A DNA stretch of 64,000 bases. It comes from Rhodoblastus sp963828185. Its GTDB lineage: Bacteria; Pseudomonadota; Alphaproteobacteria; Rhizobiales; Beijerinckiaceae. The stretch covers positions 496,001-560,000 of the forward strand of contig CAWHDV010000002.1 in assembly GCA_963828185.1 (NCBI GenBank). The letters are read 5' to 3'. The notes under the pieces were generated by a model that saw only the letters and a list, made by a program, of their open reading frames with translations, made no database searches and was not told the origin of the DNA. Positions 26,815-37,746 of the stretch are shown here, one piece after another (within the stretch, counting starts at the first letter, position 1; each line of letters opens with the position of its first letter). Position numbers and translations under genes: made by a program.

Positions 26815-27950
26815 ATGGCGTTATTGAGCGTTATCCGCCGCTGGGCCTTTTCGGACCAGCTTTCGATCGGGGAGATCGCACGGCGAACCGGCTTGTCGCG
26901 GAACACGATCCGCAAATATCTGCGCTCGGATGAGATGGAGCCGAAGTGCAAGGTTCCTGACCGGCCGAGCAAGTTTGCGTGATGTTTTTTCGCCGATAAA
27001 TTGTCGGCCTGGCTGAAGACCGAGGACACGCGGCCGCGCAAGCAGAAGAGCACGACGAAGCAATTGCATGCCGATCTGGCCGCGCTGGGAACGGCGGTCG
27101 ATCGCGTGCTGATCGGCAAGCAGCGGCAGGTCAATGCGCGATTCCTGGCCATGACCAGCCGTTATCTGTTCGGCGCCGACTTCTGCAATCCGGCCTCCGG
27201 CTGGGAAAAGGGTCAGGTAGAGAAGAACGTCCAGGACGCCCGCCACCGGTTTTGGCAACCGACGCCGAGCTTTCCCACGTTGGAGGCGCTGAATGATTGG
27301 CTGGAGCAGCGCTGCAAGGCGCTGTGGCAAGAGATACCACATGGAAGCCAGCCCGGAACGATCGCCGAGGTCTGGGCGAGCGAGGCGCCGGCTCTGATGC
27401 CGCTTGCCCGGCCCTTCGATGGCTTTGTCGAATAGAGCAAGCGCGTCTCGCCGACCTGCCTCATCCATCTGGAGCGCAACCGCTACAGCGTGCCGGCTTC
27501 CTTCGCTAATCGCCCGGTCAGCCTGCGCGTCTATCCCGAGCGCATCGTCATTGCTTTGCGAGCATCCGCAGATCATCACAACCGGTCTCACAGAGGCCAA
27601 GGCCAGACGGTCTATGATTGGCGCCATTATCTGGCGGTGATCCAGCGCAAGCCGTGCGCCCTGCGCACTGGCGCGCCCTTCGTCGAACGGCCTGGCGGCG
27701 ATCAGGAGATGGCGGAGATCCTGGCCTTGGTGCTGCACCATGACGAGCAGGCCGTGCTCTGCGCCGTTGAACTGGCCTTGGGCGCCGGCGCGCCGACCAA
27801 GACGCATGTCCTTTCAATCTGCTGCATCGACTGGTCGACGACAAACCGGCCCCGGCAGCGGTAGAGACGCCGCAGGCTCTGGTCCTGAACCGAGAACCGC
27901 GCGCCGACGTCCAGCGCTGTGACGCCTTGAGCGGGACGCATGAGGGACGC
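26815..27950 (+). pseudogene. istA: IS21-family transposase istA remnant, multiply broken
   Basis: Begins at ATG 26815 with the IstA helix-turn-helix (IGEIARRTGLSRNTIRKYL). A stop follows at 26982, after which the next frame continues DKLSAWLKTEDTRPRKQ. Most of the DDE domain is missing: the sequence jumps from HADLAALG to a segment with SRYLFGADFCNPASGWEKGQVEKN. More stops and shifts follow (27433, ~27560, ~27810) before the C-terminal YDWRHYLAVIQRKP and HDEQAVLCAVELAL segments. The element cannot transpose by itself. It marks the left edge of the polysaccharide region. Confidence 0.82.
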
Positions 27951-27952
27951 CA

Positions 27953-28024
27953 ATGGAAACCTCTCCTCGTCATGATCCCGCCAGCGCGGAGATCGTCATC
28001 ATGTTGCGCAGCCTGAAAATGTAA
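27953..28024 (+). pseudogene. istB: istB remnant (N-terminal 23 codons)
   Basis: After istA, the frame at ATG 27953 reads DPASAEIVIMLRSLKM and then stops, matching the usual beginning of the IS21 helper ATPase IstB. The rest of istB and the right end of the element are absent. Short, but the match in order and strand behind istA makes the call reasonable. Confidence 0.6.
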
Positions 28025-28241
28025 GCATCGCTCGGTCGCCTATCAGATCAGACGGCGCGCTTTCCCGCACCGGCAACTGCCCGGTTAAGCCCGTTTAGCG
28101 TTATTCCGCCTATAATTCTGACGCGCTCGCAATCCACCGGCGTCGATTGTCATATAGTTCCGTCTTGCTAACATCGTATTTCTTTTGGTAAATTCTGCGC
28201 GTCCGTGCGCCATTCCGTTTGTTTTTGTGAGGATGCGAGCC

Positions 28242-29771
28242 ATGGCCCGCCCGACCCCTTCCGCTCTGCGTCGGCTCTTTCGTGCCGGAGATTTAGCACA
28301 TAGGCCCTTGCCGCCGAGCGAGGACGCTAAACTTGTCATGGGCAAGCCCGAACCAGCGTTGCCTAACGGGCGGGCAGTCGGCCAAAAGACGCCGGGTTTA
28401 TCTTCGAAGATCGCCTGTAGACTCTGCGCGCTTTCTTTGTTTTTGGCCGCATCGAACGTTCAAGCGTCTGGCGCGACCTACTTCATGTCGCCGACGGGAA
28501 ATGATGCTGGTGATGGCCTGAGTTTTTCTTCCGCTTGGTTGACGCCTAATCATCCGCTCAACTGTGGCGACACAATCATCCGCGCCGCAGGAACATATGA
28601 CGCGGCGAACTTCGTCGCCGGAAGATGGGGTGTCGTCCACAATTGCCCGTCCGCCGATGGGATTTATTTCGCACGTTTGATTTGCGCAGGTCCCTATGTG
28701 ACGTCCTGCACTATCAAGACCACAACCGAGGGCATGCGCGTAGATCGGTCGAATTGGGCGGTGATAGGCGGATTCTACTCCTCTTCCGGCGGCGGCTGTC
28801 TGTGGGCCGCGCCTACCAGGTCAGAGACCATCCACCATGTCGCTTTTATCAATGTTGTCGCAAGCGGGTGCCAATACAACGGAATTGCCGCATCCATCTA
28901 CGCCGCCAAACCAATCTACGCGGTTGACCAATTCGCCGTTGTTGGCGCCGTTGTCTATAACGCGGCCCAGGGTCGCGCGGAGTGCTTCGCGGGGGTGTCT
29001 GACTATGATCCGAGCAATTTTGATCACTCCCCCGGCGCTCACGTCTTTGTGGCAGGAGTATTTTCATATTCAAACATTGATCCGATTGGCTGCGCCAATA
29101 ACTTAAATTCAGACGGCGAAGGGATTATTTTCGATAATTGGTCAAATTCCCAAAATTCGAGAATTCCATACACCGGGCAAGGCGTCGTCGAACAATCCAT
29201 GCTTATTGGCAACGGCGGCGCAGGATTCGAGGCTGGCCAGACGACCGACGCGCCGATTGTCGTCTTCTCGACGACAATATACGGCAATGCCCAATTTTCG
29301 GCGATGGCCGGGACTTGGCGCGGCGAGTTCTTCTTGAACCAAAGTCCAGGACCCATATTGGCTTCCAAGAATATCGTAAAATCAACAGTTGAAACGCAAA
29401 ATGGATATCGGAATTTCGCGGCTTTCAACGGCGAGGGATCCGCCCATAATTTGGTTGCCGACAATTATTTGCGCGGTGTTTCCGGCAACAACACGATGAC
29501 ACGACATTCAGGCGACTTCGCTTTTGGCTCCAACATTTACGAAGACCCACAATTCGCCAACCCCACGATCCCAGCCGAGCCGCGGTGTGGGGAATCGGAG
29601 ACGACCACGGCTTGCATGAAGGATGTTATCGCAAATTTCACGCCGCAAGCCCCGGGAGCTTCGGGATTCGGTTATCAGCCGCCTGGCAAATGCCGGCCGG
29701 ATCCATACTTTCCCGTTTGGCTCAAGGGCGTTGTTCCCGCGGGAGTCATCACCAAGCCCTGCAATATGTGA
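28242..29771 (+). CDS. Secreted parallel beta-helix (pectate-lyase-like) protein
   Basis: Exported protein of ~500 residues. A hydrophobic signal segment (CRLCALSLFLAASNVQASG) is followed by YFMSPTGNDAGDGLSFSSAWLT, the standard opening of right-handed beta-helix polysaccharide-active proteins, and by irregular beta-helix coils to the end. Several Cys residues suggest disulfides. The start is uncertain: ATG 28242 has GAGG nine bases upstream, while ATG 28338 would place the signal nearer the N-terminus. As the first gene of the polysaccharide locus it may cleave or modify the polymer, or bind it. Catalytic residues cannot be named. Confidence 0.75.
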   Translation: MARPTPSALRRLFRAGDLAHRPLPPSEDAKLVMGKPEPALPNGRAVGQKTPGLSSKIACRLCALSLFLAASNVQASGATYFMSPTGNDAGDGLSFSSAWLTPNHPLNCGDTIIRAAGTYDAANFVAGRWGVVHNCPSADGIYFARLICAGPYVTSCTIKTTTEGMRVDRSNWAVIGGFYSSSGGGCLWAAPTRSETIHHVAFINVVASGCQYNGIAASIYAAKPIYAVDQFAVVGAVVYNAAQGRAECFAGVSDYDPSNFDHSPGAHVFVAGVFSYSNIDPIGCANNLNSDGEGIIFDNWSNSQNSRIPYTGQGVVEQSMLIGNGGAGFEAGQTTDAPIVVFSTTIYGNAQFSAMAGTWRGEFFLNQSPGPILASKNIVKSTVETQNGYRNFAAFNGEGSAHNLVADNYLRGVSGNNTMTRHSGDFAFGSNIYEDPQFANPTIPAEPRCGESETTTACMKDVIANFTPQAPGASGFGYQPPGKCRPDPYFPVWLKGVVPAGVITKPCNM

Positions 29772-30122
29772 GCAAAGCGTAACGCCGCCATGATTCTGGG
29801 TCGGGCTCCGGGCCATGGGCATGGCTCGCGTCGCGAACGATCTGCGCTATTGAACGCAATGCGCCGCCCCGCATCGAGGGGAGCCCTTGCGCAACGCAAG
29901 CTGCCGCGCCAATACTTAGGCTGCGGAATTGCACGCGGGCGATGATTTCCCCTAAACGAGAAGACAGAAGGGAAACGGAAGTTTTTGTGAAGCAGGCCGC
30001 TTGGGCTCATGCGCCCGTGGCCGAAAAAAAAGCTTCCAGGCGACGGTGGCGACCGGCCTGTGCAAAGAAGTCGGCAAAAACGTTCCAAGGGGCTAAAGCT
30101 TGGAAAGCGTTCTGGAGGAGAG
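29772..30122. other. Intergenic region without recognised genes
   Basis: About 350 bases between the beta-helix gene and the acyltransferase. Small frames exist on both strands but lack ribosome sites or recognisable sequence. The strong GGAGGAGAG site at its right end belongs to the acyltransferase gene. Confidence 0.5.
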
Positions 30123-31277
30123 ATGGGCGATAGAAAAAGAGATGCCACAATCGACATAGCTCGTGGCATTGCCATGATTCTGGTTGTATTTGGTCATTCT
30201 GCTGAAATTTTCTTTTCCCCGGCCATGCGGACAGACGGCGCATTCGATAATAATGCATTTGAAGTATGGCGAATGATATACAGCTTTCACATGCCCGCAT
30301 TTTATTTCATATCCGGCACAACAGCCGTGGCGATGCGTGAACACAATGTTGTCGGCATTCTGAAATCGAGCGCCGCTTTGGTGTTTTTCGCGGGCGCAAC
30401 GCACTTACTCACATTGCCTGGGGTGATCGCCCTGGATGCGCATTTGGGAATCGCCAAATACGGAGGCTCGTTTGTGCGCGCGGCATTTTGGCCGGTTATA
30501 TCAATGAATAATTATTGCAACGTATTGACATGGTTCTTGGCTTCGTTGGCGATCGTGAGACTTTACGCCTACTTCGTACTCAAAGGCCGCGCACCATTCA
30601 AAATTATTGCCATTTTGTTCGCCGGAATCGCCGCGTTGTTCGGAAGCTATTTTAATACCGGAATATTACAGATACCCAATATCTTTTACGGTTTAATCTT
30701 TTTTTTAAGCGGCCTGGCATTTGCTAATAATTATGGCGTTATAGCTAAATATGCGGGCCAGCGCGCCGCTCTTGTGGTAGCATTGATGCTCGCGTTACTG
30801 CTTTTAACATACAGCCGCAATTACGGGAGTCCCGCAGATCCATTCATCCGCGTAACATACGATAAATTGCCAAAATTCGCGGTTGTGATGGCCGTCGGGC
30901 GCGTTGGATTTATTCCGCTGTTTTTCGTTTCCGCCTATTGCGGGACGCTCAGTGTCGTCTTCGCAGCAAAATTGCTTGGGTCTCAGAAGTGGGTTGGTTA
31001 TATTGAATATATTGGAAAAAATACGATAGAGCTTGTGATGATAAACGGCGCCGTGTTTGTGCTCGTGGAGCCTGTGCTCGCGCGAACGATTGATGTGAGA
31101 CCCGATGGCTGGGTCGTATGGTCGTTGGCCATAACGATGTTGCAATTCGCGATAGTCCCTTTGGTCGGGCCCGCCATCAATTGGTTGTATAGGCAGTGTC
31201 AGAAGGCGGGAGAGATCGCAGCGACTTACGCAACCGTCGCTTTTGCGCGAATTTTTCCGCGTCCCGCGCTCAAGTAG
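30123..31277 (+). CDS. Membrane acyltransferase (acyltransferase-3 family)
   Basis: Integral membrane protein of 384 residues with about ten hydrophobic helices. The N-terminus ATIDIARGIAMILVVFGHS has the conserved Arg and His of the acyltransferase-3 family, and FHMPAFYFISG follows, as in fucose 4-O-acetylase-like enzymes. It probably adds acetyl or another acyl group to sugars of the surface polymer. Start at ATG 30123 with GGAGGAGAG directly upstream. AT-richer and with different codon use from the housekeeping genes in the window. Confidence 0.87.
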   Translation: MGDRKRDATIDIARGIAMILVVFGHSAEIFFSPAMRTDGAFDNNAFEVWRMIYSFHMPAFYFISGTTAVAMREHNVVGILKSSAALVFFAGATHLLTLPGVIALDAHLGIAKYGGSFVRAAFWPVISMNNYCNVLTWFLASLAIVRLYAYFVLKGRAPFKIIAILFAGIAALFGSYFNTGILQIPNIFYGLIFFLSGLAFANNYGVIAKYAGQRAALVVALMLALLLLTYSRNYGSPADPFIRVTYDKLPKFAVVMAVGRVGFIPLFFVSAYCGTLSVVFAAKLLGSQKWVGYIEYIGKNTIELVMINGAVFVLVEPVLARTIDVRPDGWVVWSLAITMLQFAIVPLVGPAINWLYRQCQKAGEIAATYATVAFARIFPRPALK

Positions 31278-31411
31278 CGATCAGCGATGTCAAAGCGCGT
31301 CCCCATTTTTGTCCGCGACGTCAAAAAAGCCGTCATCAGCCGCGAAATTTCGTGACGAAACAACCGGCAAGCGAAATCCGGTTCTTCTTCAGGCCTCTGC
31401 TGGACGGCGCA

Positions 31412-32464
31412 ATGGATTTCGGGTTAAATTGTAGGAGGTTATTCGCAAGGCGGCAATGCGCGTCTGAGAGCATCCCAGTTTGGAAGTTGTTCTTGACGGA
31501 GGGGACCTTGGCTCCTGATACTTCGGAAATCGTTGAACAAAACGATATTGTCGTCGATGAGAACACGATCGCTCGCTACAAGGCGAATTACAGCTTGACG
31601 GCGGACGCGCCCGTAACCGCCGAAATGGTGCGCCACCATTGGGTTCTCGAACGAAATCTGACCAAGCGCCTGCTTGCGTCCGGTCCCGACGAACGCGCGG
31701 AGGTGTTTGAAAGCTGCTATACGACACTTTATCGGGAGTGCGACTGGTTAAATCAGTTCTGCCAACCGCGCTACAAATCTGAAGATCTTAGTTATCAGCA
31801 TTTCCTTCAGCTGCTAGGGTCCGCGAAGACGGTTTACGAGATCGGTTCGGGCCAAGCGAGGCTCATAAAATACCTCGCGCGGCATGGATATGCGTGCACC
31901 GCGACCGAGATAACGACGGAACGCGGCGAATGTTACGCCGAAGAAAGCGCCAATTTGGAATGGCATACTTCGGATGGCGTCAATCTTGAGCGCTTTGAGC
32001 CGTCAAATCATTATGATGTCGCGATATCGACGCAAGTCATAGAGCATATTCATCCATCCGATTTGATAACTCACTTGCGAGGCGTCCGCGAAATTCTTAA
32101 AGACGGTGGAAAATATATATTTAATACACCACATAAGCTTTTTGGTCCACACGACTTATCTTTGGTGTTCCAAAAAGATGTTGCAATGTGCATGCATTTA
32201 AAGGAGTACTATTACTTTGAGCTAGCTGCGGCCCTGCGAGAGGCCGGCTTTACGGAGCTAAAAGGTATATTTTTGCCGCCAGCCCGAATGCGCAAGATGG
32301 TGAGCTTTACGCTCGAGTCGCCTGTTTACCTCAAATACCTGATGGGATGCGAGCGTGCGCTTGTCGGAACTGAGCAGCGGACCGGCTGGCGACCGCCGAT
32401 CTTGGTCTTGAGGGCGCTGGGCTTTACCGCCGACGTTTTCATGACGGCCACCAAGAAGTCTTGA
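31412..32464 (+). CDS. Class I SAM-dependent methyltransferase (polysaccharide locus)
   Basis: Methyltransferase of ~350 residues. Motif I is YEIGSGQARLIKYLARHGY, and the post-motif segment DVAISTQVIEHIHPSDL fits the Methyltransf_11/23 type. A final part with PRIMARY hydrophobic patches after residue 280 could help membrane contact. The start is uncertain: ATG 31412 is given, while TTG 31508 with GGAGGGG upstream would begin at LAPDTSEIVEQND, where sense clearly starts. Likely methylates a sugar of the polymer. The gene is separated from the preceding acyltransferase by ~135 bases. Confidence 0.82.
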   Translation: MDFGLNCRRLFARRQCASESIPVWKLFLTEGTLAPDTSEIVEQNDIVVDENTIARYKANYSLTADAPVTAEMVRHHWVLERNLTKRLLASGPDERAEVFESCYTTLYRECDWLNQFCQPRYKSEDLSYQHFLQLLGSAKTVYEIGSGQARLIKYLARHGYACTATEITTERGECYAEESANLEWHTSDGVNLERFEPSNHYDVAISTQVIEHIHPSDLITHLRGVREILKDGGKYIFNTPHKLFGPHDLSLVFQKDVAMCMHLKEYYYFELAAALREAGFTELKGIFLPPARMRKMVSFTLESPVYLKYLMGCERALVGTEQRTGWRPPILVLRALGFTADVFMTATKKS

Positions 32465-32494
32465 TGCCGCACACGGCGAGGGGAAGCTGGCGTG

Positions 32495-33570
32495 ATGCTT
32501 GATACTCGTAAAATTCGGCTTGAATTGCTTGAAATCGGGCGTTTTGTCGCGGCGCTGCTTGTCGCCGTGTTTCATATCGAGAGTTCCATTCGAAAGCAAT
32601 ATCCCGATTACACACTTGATATCTTTCGATATGGTCATGCTGGAGTTGAATATTTCTTTGTCCTTAGCGGCTTTGTCATGTATTGGGTCCACAACTATGA
32701 TATAGGACTGAAGCATAAGGGCATCGTATTTTTGAAAAAACGCGCCATACGAATTCTTCCAATGTATTGGCTCGCATTATTGTCTATGCTTGTGGGGCTT
32801 GTGGCGTTTCCGCACTTACGCGAAGGGGCCACGTCGTCGATGGTAAATAATTTATGCGATTTATTCCTTCTGCCGCACCAAGGGGAGATGCTATTGGGTG
32901 TCGCCTGGACACTGCGGCAAGAATTTGTGTTCTATATGGTGTTTTTCGTCGTCATAATTTTGCGAAAACGGAACTGGTTACCGCTGATTATATGGCAAAT
33001 AGCAATTGTCGTCGCTTTGATGGCGGGATATCCTGTCGATGCAAACCCGTGGCTAAAAACAGCGTTCAGCGTATATAATTTGGGTTTCGGCGCCGGGTGC
33101 TTGCCGCATTCTGCGCCGCGAGATGGCGTCCAATGCATCCAGTCGGATATGCGGGAGTTGGGCTATTTGCGTATATAGTTCTGCTGTTTTGCGACTGGTT
33201 TATTGGGCGTGGGAGCACATATATCGTGCCGGCCTTGGGAGAGCATTTTGGCCCCATTCTTTATATTGGCGCCGCTAGCCTTCTCATATTTGGCATGGCC
33301 GCGTCCGAGATTGCGAGTCCGAAAAGGCGCAATGCAATTGTGGCCCTTCTCGGCGGCGCGTCATATACGCTTTATCTTTTCCACGGAGTGATGACTTCGG
33401 TCGTGATCCGGGGCATCCGTTCTGCATTGCCGCGAATGGGTGCGGGCGTCGCGTTCCCAATTTTGGTTGCGATTGCGGTTTTCGGAGCGATATTTGTCCA
33501 CCTCGCGATTGAAACGCCGACATTGAGCATTTTTCGCCCCAAGCTCGCGCCGAGGGCTAACAAGGCGTGA
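32495..33570 (+). CDS. Acyltransferase-3 (OafA/YrhL-like), frameshifted near 33096
   Basis: Second membrane O-acyltransferase of the locus, ~358 residues when repaired. The N-terminal part reads LLEIGRFVAALLVAVFHI, GHAGVEYFFVLSGFVM and KKRAIRILPMYW, the classic Acyl_transf_3 motifs. The frame breaks at the GGG run 33095-33097; restoring one G joins GFGAG to VLAAFCAARWRP and the C-terminal helices, ending with the family pattern VHLAIETP. Start ATG 32495 with GAGGGG upstream. Adds acyl groups to the exopolysaccharide or lipid-linked unit. Confidence 0.83.
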
Positions 33571-33629
33571 GACAGGGCATGCCCCCCTGGCGACGAACGG
33601 AGTGGCGACATTTCGTCTCGGGCTCATCC

Positions 33630-35009
33630 TCATCGTAACACGTAACGCCCGCCGTCGACCTGCGGCTGTTGGCGACCGTCGCTGGGCGCCGGTCTGCCAA
33701 ACCTGGGTTGTTGCAATGCAGCTCCGCAGCTGAACAGCAATATATTGAAAATAAGCCATTCGGTCGTCTGATTTTGACCCAGCATCTCCATTGCTTGCCC
33801 CTCCAGCAGGGCGCCAATCAGATATATCAAAGTGAAAAAGCCCAATGGTCCTGGGATCGTGCGCCAGCAATTCAGGGCTCTGACGAAGGCGATCCCCATC
33901 AGCGCCAATATTAATGCCAATCCCACCAAACCCAGTTGCAAGGTAATTTCGAGGAACGCATTATGCGATCCGGTCAGACCCCAGCCCCCGACCGCTCGAT
34001 CGGCGGCGATTGTGACGGGGTCGTCAACGGCCCACATCGCATGATACCCATATCCGAGAAGTAACTTTTCCCTGATCAGCGGGAGGACGATTTCCCAAAC
34101 GGCCGTCCTGCCTGTCAATGTGGGGTCCTTTCCCAGTATGGAAAATGCGATATCTGGATTGACCATCAAGGATGCTATGCAAACATAAGCAATGCCGATA
34201 AATAACAAAATCGCCAATAACGCGCCGCGCTTCGAATCTATCCCAATGGCATATAGCAAGCCTAAAACGATATATATCACAGATACGACAATTGATGTTG
34301 CGGACCTTGCCATCACAACCATGGCAATAAAAAATACGATGAGCAAAAATCTTCTTATGTTTGCGGCGGTCCTAAGGATCAAATACAACTCGATAAAAAT
34401 GGCAGCCGCCATCGTTGCGCCAAGACCGTTTTTATGAACAAAAACTCCGCGCCAATCGCCTGTAAGCTCTCTAAAGTGGATGATTCCATCACCAGGAAAC
34501 GCCATGACGAACAGCGCCGACCCAATGCCGGCGGTCGCAAGACTATAGGATAGAACTCTCATGCGTGCTTGTTCATCGTACCGAATGACCAAATACGCGG
34601 CGAAAACCACCGTCACAACGAGCCCAACGCCGCGCCTCAAACTCAAGTCGGGCCTGACGGACCATGCTATTGAGGCAAATACTAGTAATAAAAATAATAT
34701 AGTTGTTTTGTTGCGTAAAAAGAGATCGACGAAGCGGCCATAATGCTGGATGCATAAAAAAGAAACCCATATAAGGCTCAGACCTACAGCAATCGTATTG
34801 AATTCAAATTGGTTCAGCCTCGAAGACAAGCCGGAGCCAACAATATCCTTTCCGCCAAAATACATTGGAATATTAACGAATGCATTTTCCTGTACGAGGG
34901 CCGCCAGCACCGCGATCGTCCATTCGGTTCGCGAAGGGCCGTCACTCAATGTTGCCGCGCCAGGCGGCAGGCTTGAAGCGAGAGACGGAGCGAAATTGGA
35001 AATCTCCAT
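33630..35009 (-). CDS. O-antigen ligase / Wzy-type polysaccharide polymerase
   Basis: Polytopic inner-membrane protein of 459 residues with about eleven helices and a large periplasmic loop containing GDWRGVFVHKNGLGA and, later, TGSHNAFLEITLQLGLVG. These are the hallmark motifs of the O-antigen ligase (WaaL/Wzy_C) family. It polymerises or ligates the repeat units delivered by the Wzx flippase encoded at 42.3 kb. Coded on the minus strand against most of the locus. The C-terminal ~30 residues are polar and Pro/Gln-rich. Ligase versus polymerase cannot be decided from sequence alone. Confidence 0.85.
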   Translation of the reverse strand: MEISNFAPSLASSLPPGAATLSDGPSRTEWTIAVLAALVQENAFVNIPMYFGGKDIVGSGLSSRLNQFEFNTIAVGLSLIWVSFLCIQHYGRFVDLFLRNKTTILFLLLVFASIAWSVRPDLSLRRGVGLVVTVVFAAYLVIRYDEQARMRVLSYSLATAGIGSALFVMAFPGDGIIHFRELTGDWRGVFVHKNGLGATMAAAIFIELYLILRTAANIRRFLLIVFFIAMVVMARSATSIVVSVIYIVLGLLYAIGIDSKRGALLAILLFIGIAYVCIASLMVNPDIAFSILGKDPTLTGRTAVWEIVLPLIREKLLLGYGYHAMWAVDDPVTIAADRAVGGWGLTGSHNAFLEITLQLGLVGLALILALMGIAFVRALNCWRTIPGPLGFFTLIYLIGALLEGQAMEMLGQNQTTEWLIFNILLFSCGAALQQPRFGRPAPSDGRQQPQVDGGRYVLR

Positions 35010-35194
35010 ATCAGAAGCTCACCTTTGCACTGTTAGCTTTGACTGGCAGGCCAAATTGCTGGAGTTCGCCCAATCGTCAAGGCGGTATGACGCTATCGCG
35101 TCCGAGCGAAATGCGGAATGAGTGACCGAGATTGCGGTGTCCCTCGACGTCTTCGGAAGATAAAAATTAAAACGAAGGAAACGTACAAGCTCGT

Positions 35195-36290
35195 TCATGT
35201 CAAGGATGCATCATAAACGGCCAATATTCTTGGAGGATAAAGTTGGACGTCATATTGCGCTGCGAATCTTTTCCGCGCTCCTAGCCCCAACCGCTTGCGA
35301 AGGGCCGCGTCATCGATGCAACGCCACAGCGCCAAGCTCAAGCCATCGACGTCGCCAGGTCGAACTATAAGGCCGGAAACGCTGTCTTCAATGGCCTCCG
35401 CCAATGCGCCCACCGGGGTGCATACGATCGCCAAACCGTATGACATGCCCTCAAGCACCGACATCGCGAGCCCCTCATCGTAGGACGGAAGGACGAGAAT
35501 GTCCGATGACGCGAGCAACCCGCGCACTTCTGGGGTAGGCAGCCAACCGAGGAAATCGATTTTATCCGCAACGCCTGTCCGCGTGGCTTGCTCCCGAAAG
35601 GTTTCAAGTTCATGTCCGCCGCCTGCAAGCGTGGCTCGCCACGGCAATCTCGCCAAGCGCGCGCTGGCTAGCGCGTCAACGAGGTCATGCACCCCTTTTC
35701 GACGGCTCAGATTGCCAAGGAACAAGATGCGGACGCCGTTCGCATCTGGCGTCGTTTCTGGCGTCGCCGCTGGCGGGGCCGGGACCGCGTTCGGGATAAT
35801 TGTCACCCGTTTGGGTTCGAGTTCAAAATCGCTCAACATAAGCTCGTAATCCGAAGAGCCGAGAACGATGATATGATCTGCGCGCCTGAACATGTATTTG
35901 ATTAGCTTGAACGCGGAAGCAGGCAGTTGAGCACAAAAGGCACGAAAGTTGTAATCGTGCAGGTGCAGAATCGTCGGCATGCCCAGCGCAGATGCGAGAT
36001 TTCACGACAAAGAACTTGCGCAAGGCGCTGCCTCGGCCGGCGGCGTGGATATGGACAAGCGGGCGGTTGAAGATGTTTGCCGATATTGTAAGAAGAGATT
36101 TAGCAAGGTAGAGTGGAGAAAACAGGATGCTTCCGGGCCCGCGCGGGTCGACAATGACAACGTCCGGATAGTCTGGTCTCACTTTCCATGCTTGCAACAT
36201 ATAGCCGACCATGCGCCCGATGCCGCCACCATGTTCCAGGCCGCCCGGAACAATCATGAGAACTTTCCGACGAAAAGCGTCACCCGTCAT
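35195..36290 (-). CDS. Glycosyltransferase family 4, frameshifted near 36000
   Basis: GT-B glycosyltransferase of ~365 residues when repaired. The N-terminal frame begins VLMIVPGGLEHGGGIGRMVGYML and continues to HIHAAGRGSALRKFFVVKS. One base out of frame near 35995-36002, the second frame picks up ALGMPTILHLHDYNFR and carries the nucleotide-sugar domain (FLGNLSRRKGV, PSYDEGLAMSVLEGM with the E-x7-E pair). Adds a sugar to the lipid-linked repeat unit. About 185 bases upstream of the polymerase gene's start, same strand orientation, though it comes downstream on the map. Confidence 0.83.
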
Positions 36291-36595
36291 TGCTGAAAAT
36301 CCTTTCCTTGGTCAGACAATTGGGCGCCAAGCCCTCATTACCTTTCGAGTGAGGTCGATATCGCCATTCGGGCGCAAAGGGCAGAGGGTTCGCTCGCGTC
36401 CGAGCGGTCCGGATGCAAAACGCCGAAATGGGGCCGCGTCGCTCGTTGATCCGCAGGTTTTTTGAACTCCATGGTTGTCTGCTATCGTAATGTGCTAAGA
36501 GTTTCCGTCAACGGGTCGAGGGGATCGGTCAGGGCGTAATCCAATATTCGCCCCCGGCATCGACCATATTGATTCATTTAAGGAAAGAGCTTGCG
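36291..36595. other. Divergent intergenic region between two glycosyltransferase genes
   Basis: About 305 bases separating the minus-strand GT4 gene from the plus-strand GT4 gene at 36596. It should contain both promoters. No clear consensus elements or inverted repeats were found, and small frames within it look random. Confidence 0.45.
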
Positions 36596-37746
36596 ATGCG
36601 CATCGCGCTTATTGCACCAGAAATTCCTGATTATGCGCTTGAATATGCACGGATTATCGCCGAAGCTTACGACGTCCTGCTTATTATTCCCGACAAATTC
36701 AGACCTTCCGACGCGTTTCCGTCAACGCCAAGACTCGATATTGCGTGGGTGGAATGGCCGCGGCAACGCAATCCGATCAACGTCTGGTTCATGTGGAAAA
36801 TAAGTCGGCGCCTACGTCAGTGGCGACCTGATGTGGTCCATTGTCTTGACGGGAATTACCTCTGGCTCGTCACTCTTGCCGGGTTTCTCAAGCCAATCCC
36901 GTTCATAACCACGATCCACGACGTTGAAGTCCATCCTGGCGATTCAGGAACGCGGCTGGTCCCACGCAAACTCGTGAAAGCGCTGACGCATTTGTCCGCC
37001 GCCGTTATCGTTCATGGCGAAAAGCTTCGCTCGGATGCAATGCGTGCGTTTTCTCTCGGAGAGGACCGCGTTTTCGCGTTTCCGCATCCTCCAATCAGGC
37101 ATTATGCCGAGTTAGCTCTGGGCAGCGGATACAAAAAGCCTGACGATGGCGCCTTTCGGATCCTGTTCTTCGGTCGCATTCACGAATACAAGGGATTGCG
37201 CTACCTGATTGAGGCCGCACCCGAGATTTTCCGTTCGGTTGATCACGCAAAATTGATCATCGCAGGCCAGGGCGACGATTTTTCGAGCTATCGCGCGATG
37301 ATCTCGGATCCATCCAGGTTTGAGATCCATAATCGCTTTATAGAAGAAGCGGAAACGGCGCGGATGTTTGCTGAAGCCGACGTGCTGGTGTTGCCCTACA
37401 GCGAAGCGTCGCAAAGCGGCGTGCTGCTCGTCGCATTATGTTTCGGATTGCCAGTGGTCGCTACCGACGTCGGCGAGATGGCCGAGGTCGTGCGCTCCGC
37501 CCAAATGGGAATTGTCGTACCGCCGCGCGACGTCCCTGCTCTGGCTTCGGCCGTCGTCGCGATGGCGACGGACGGGAAGTTGCGGGATAGCTGTAAAGCG
37601 GTCATGCAGACCGCCAGTGGCAAAAGTTCTCGCGGCATGATCTCGCCGCGCGCGCAGTTAATATTTACGCCAGCGTCATCAGCAGGGCGTCAGGCGTGAC
37701 GCAAAGAAGGGGCGCCGGCAGCTATTCAGATCGCGTAGGCGGGTAA
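36596..37746 (+). CDS. Glycosyltransferase family 4, frameshifted near 37620
   Basis: Second GT4 enzyme, ~383 residues when repaired. N-terminal domain starts RIALIAPEIPDYALEYAR; the donor domain contains LFFGRIHEYKGLRYLIEAA, and DVLVLPYSEASQSGVLLVAL where the usual E-x7-E glutamates occur. From about 37615 the sense moves to another frame reading FSRHDLAARAVNIYASV, the normal C-terminal helix of this family, ending at TAA 37744-37746. The uncorrected frame stops at 37699 with a senseless tail. Start ATG 36596, preceded by GGAAAGAG. Transfers a sugar in repeat-unit synthesis. Confidence 0.8.
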
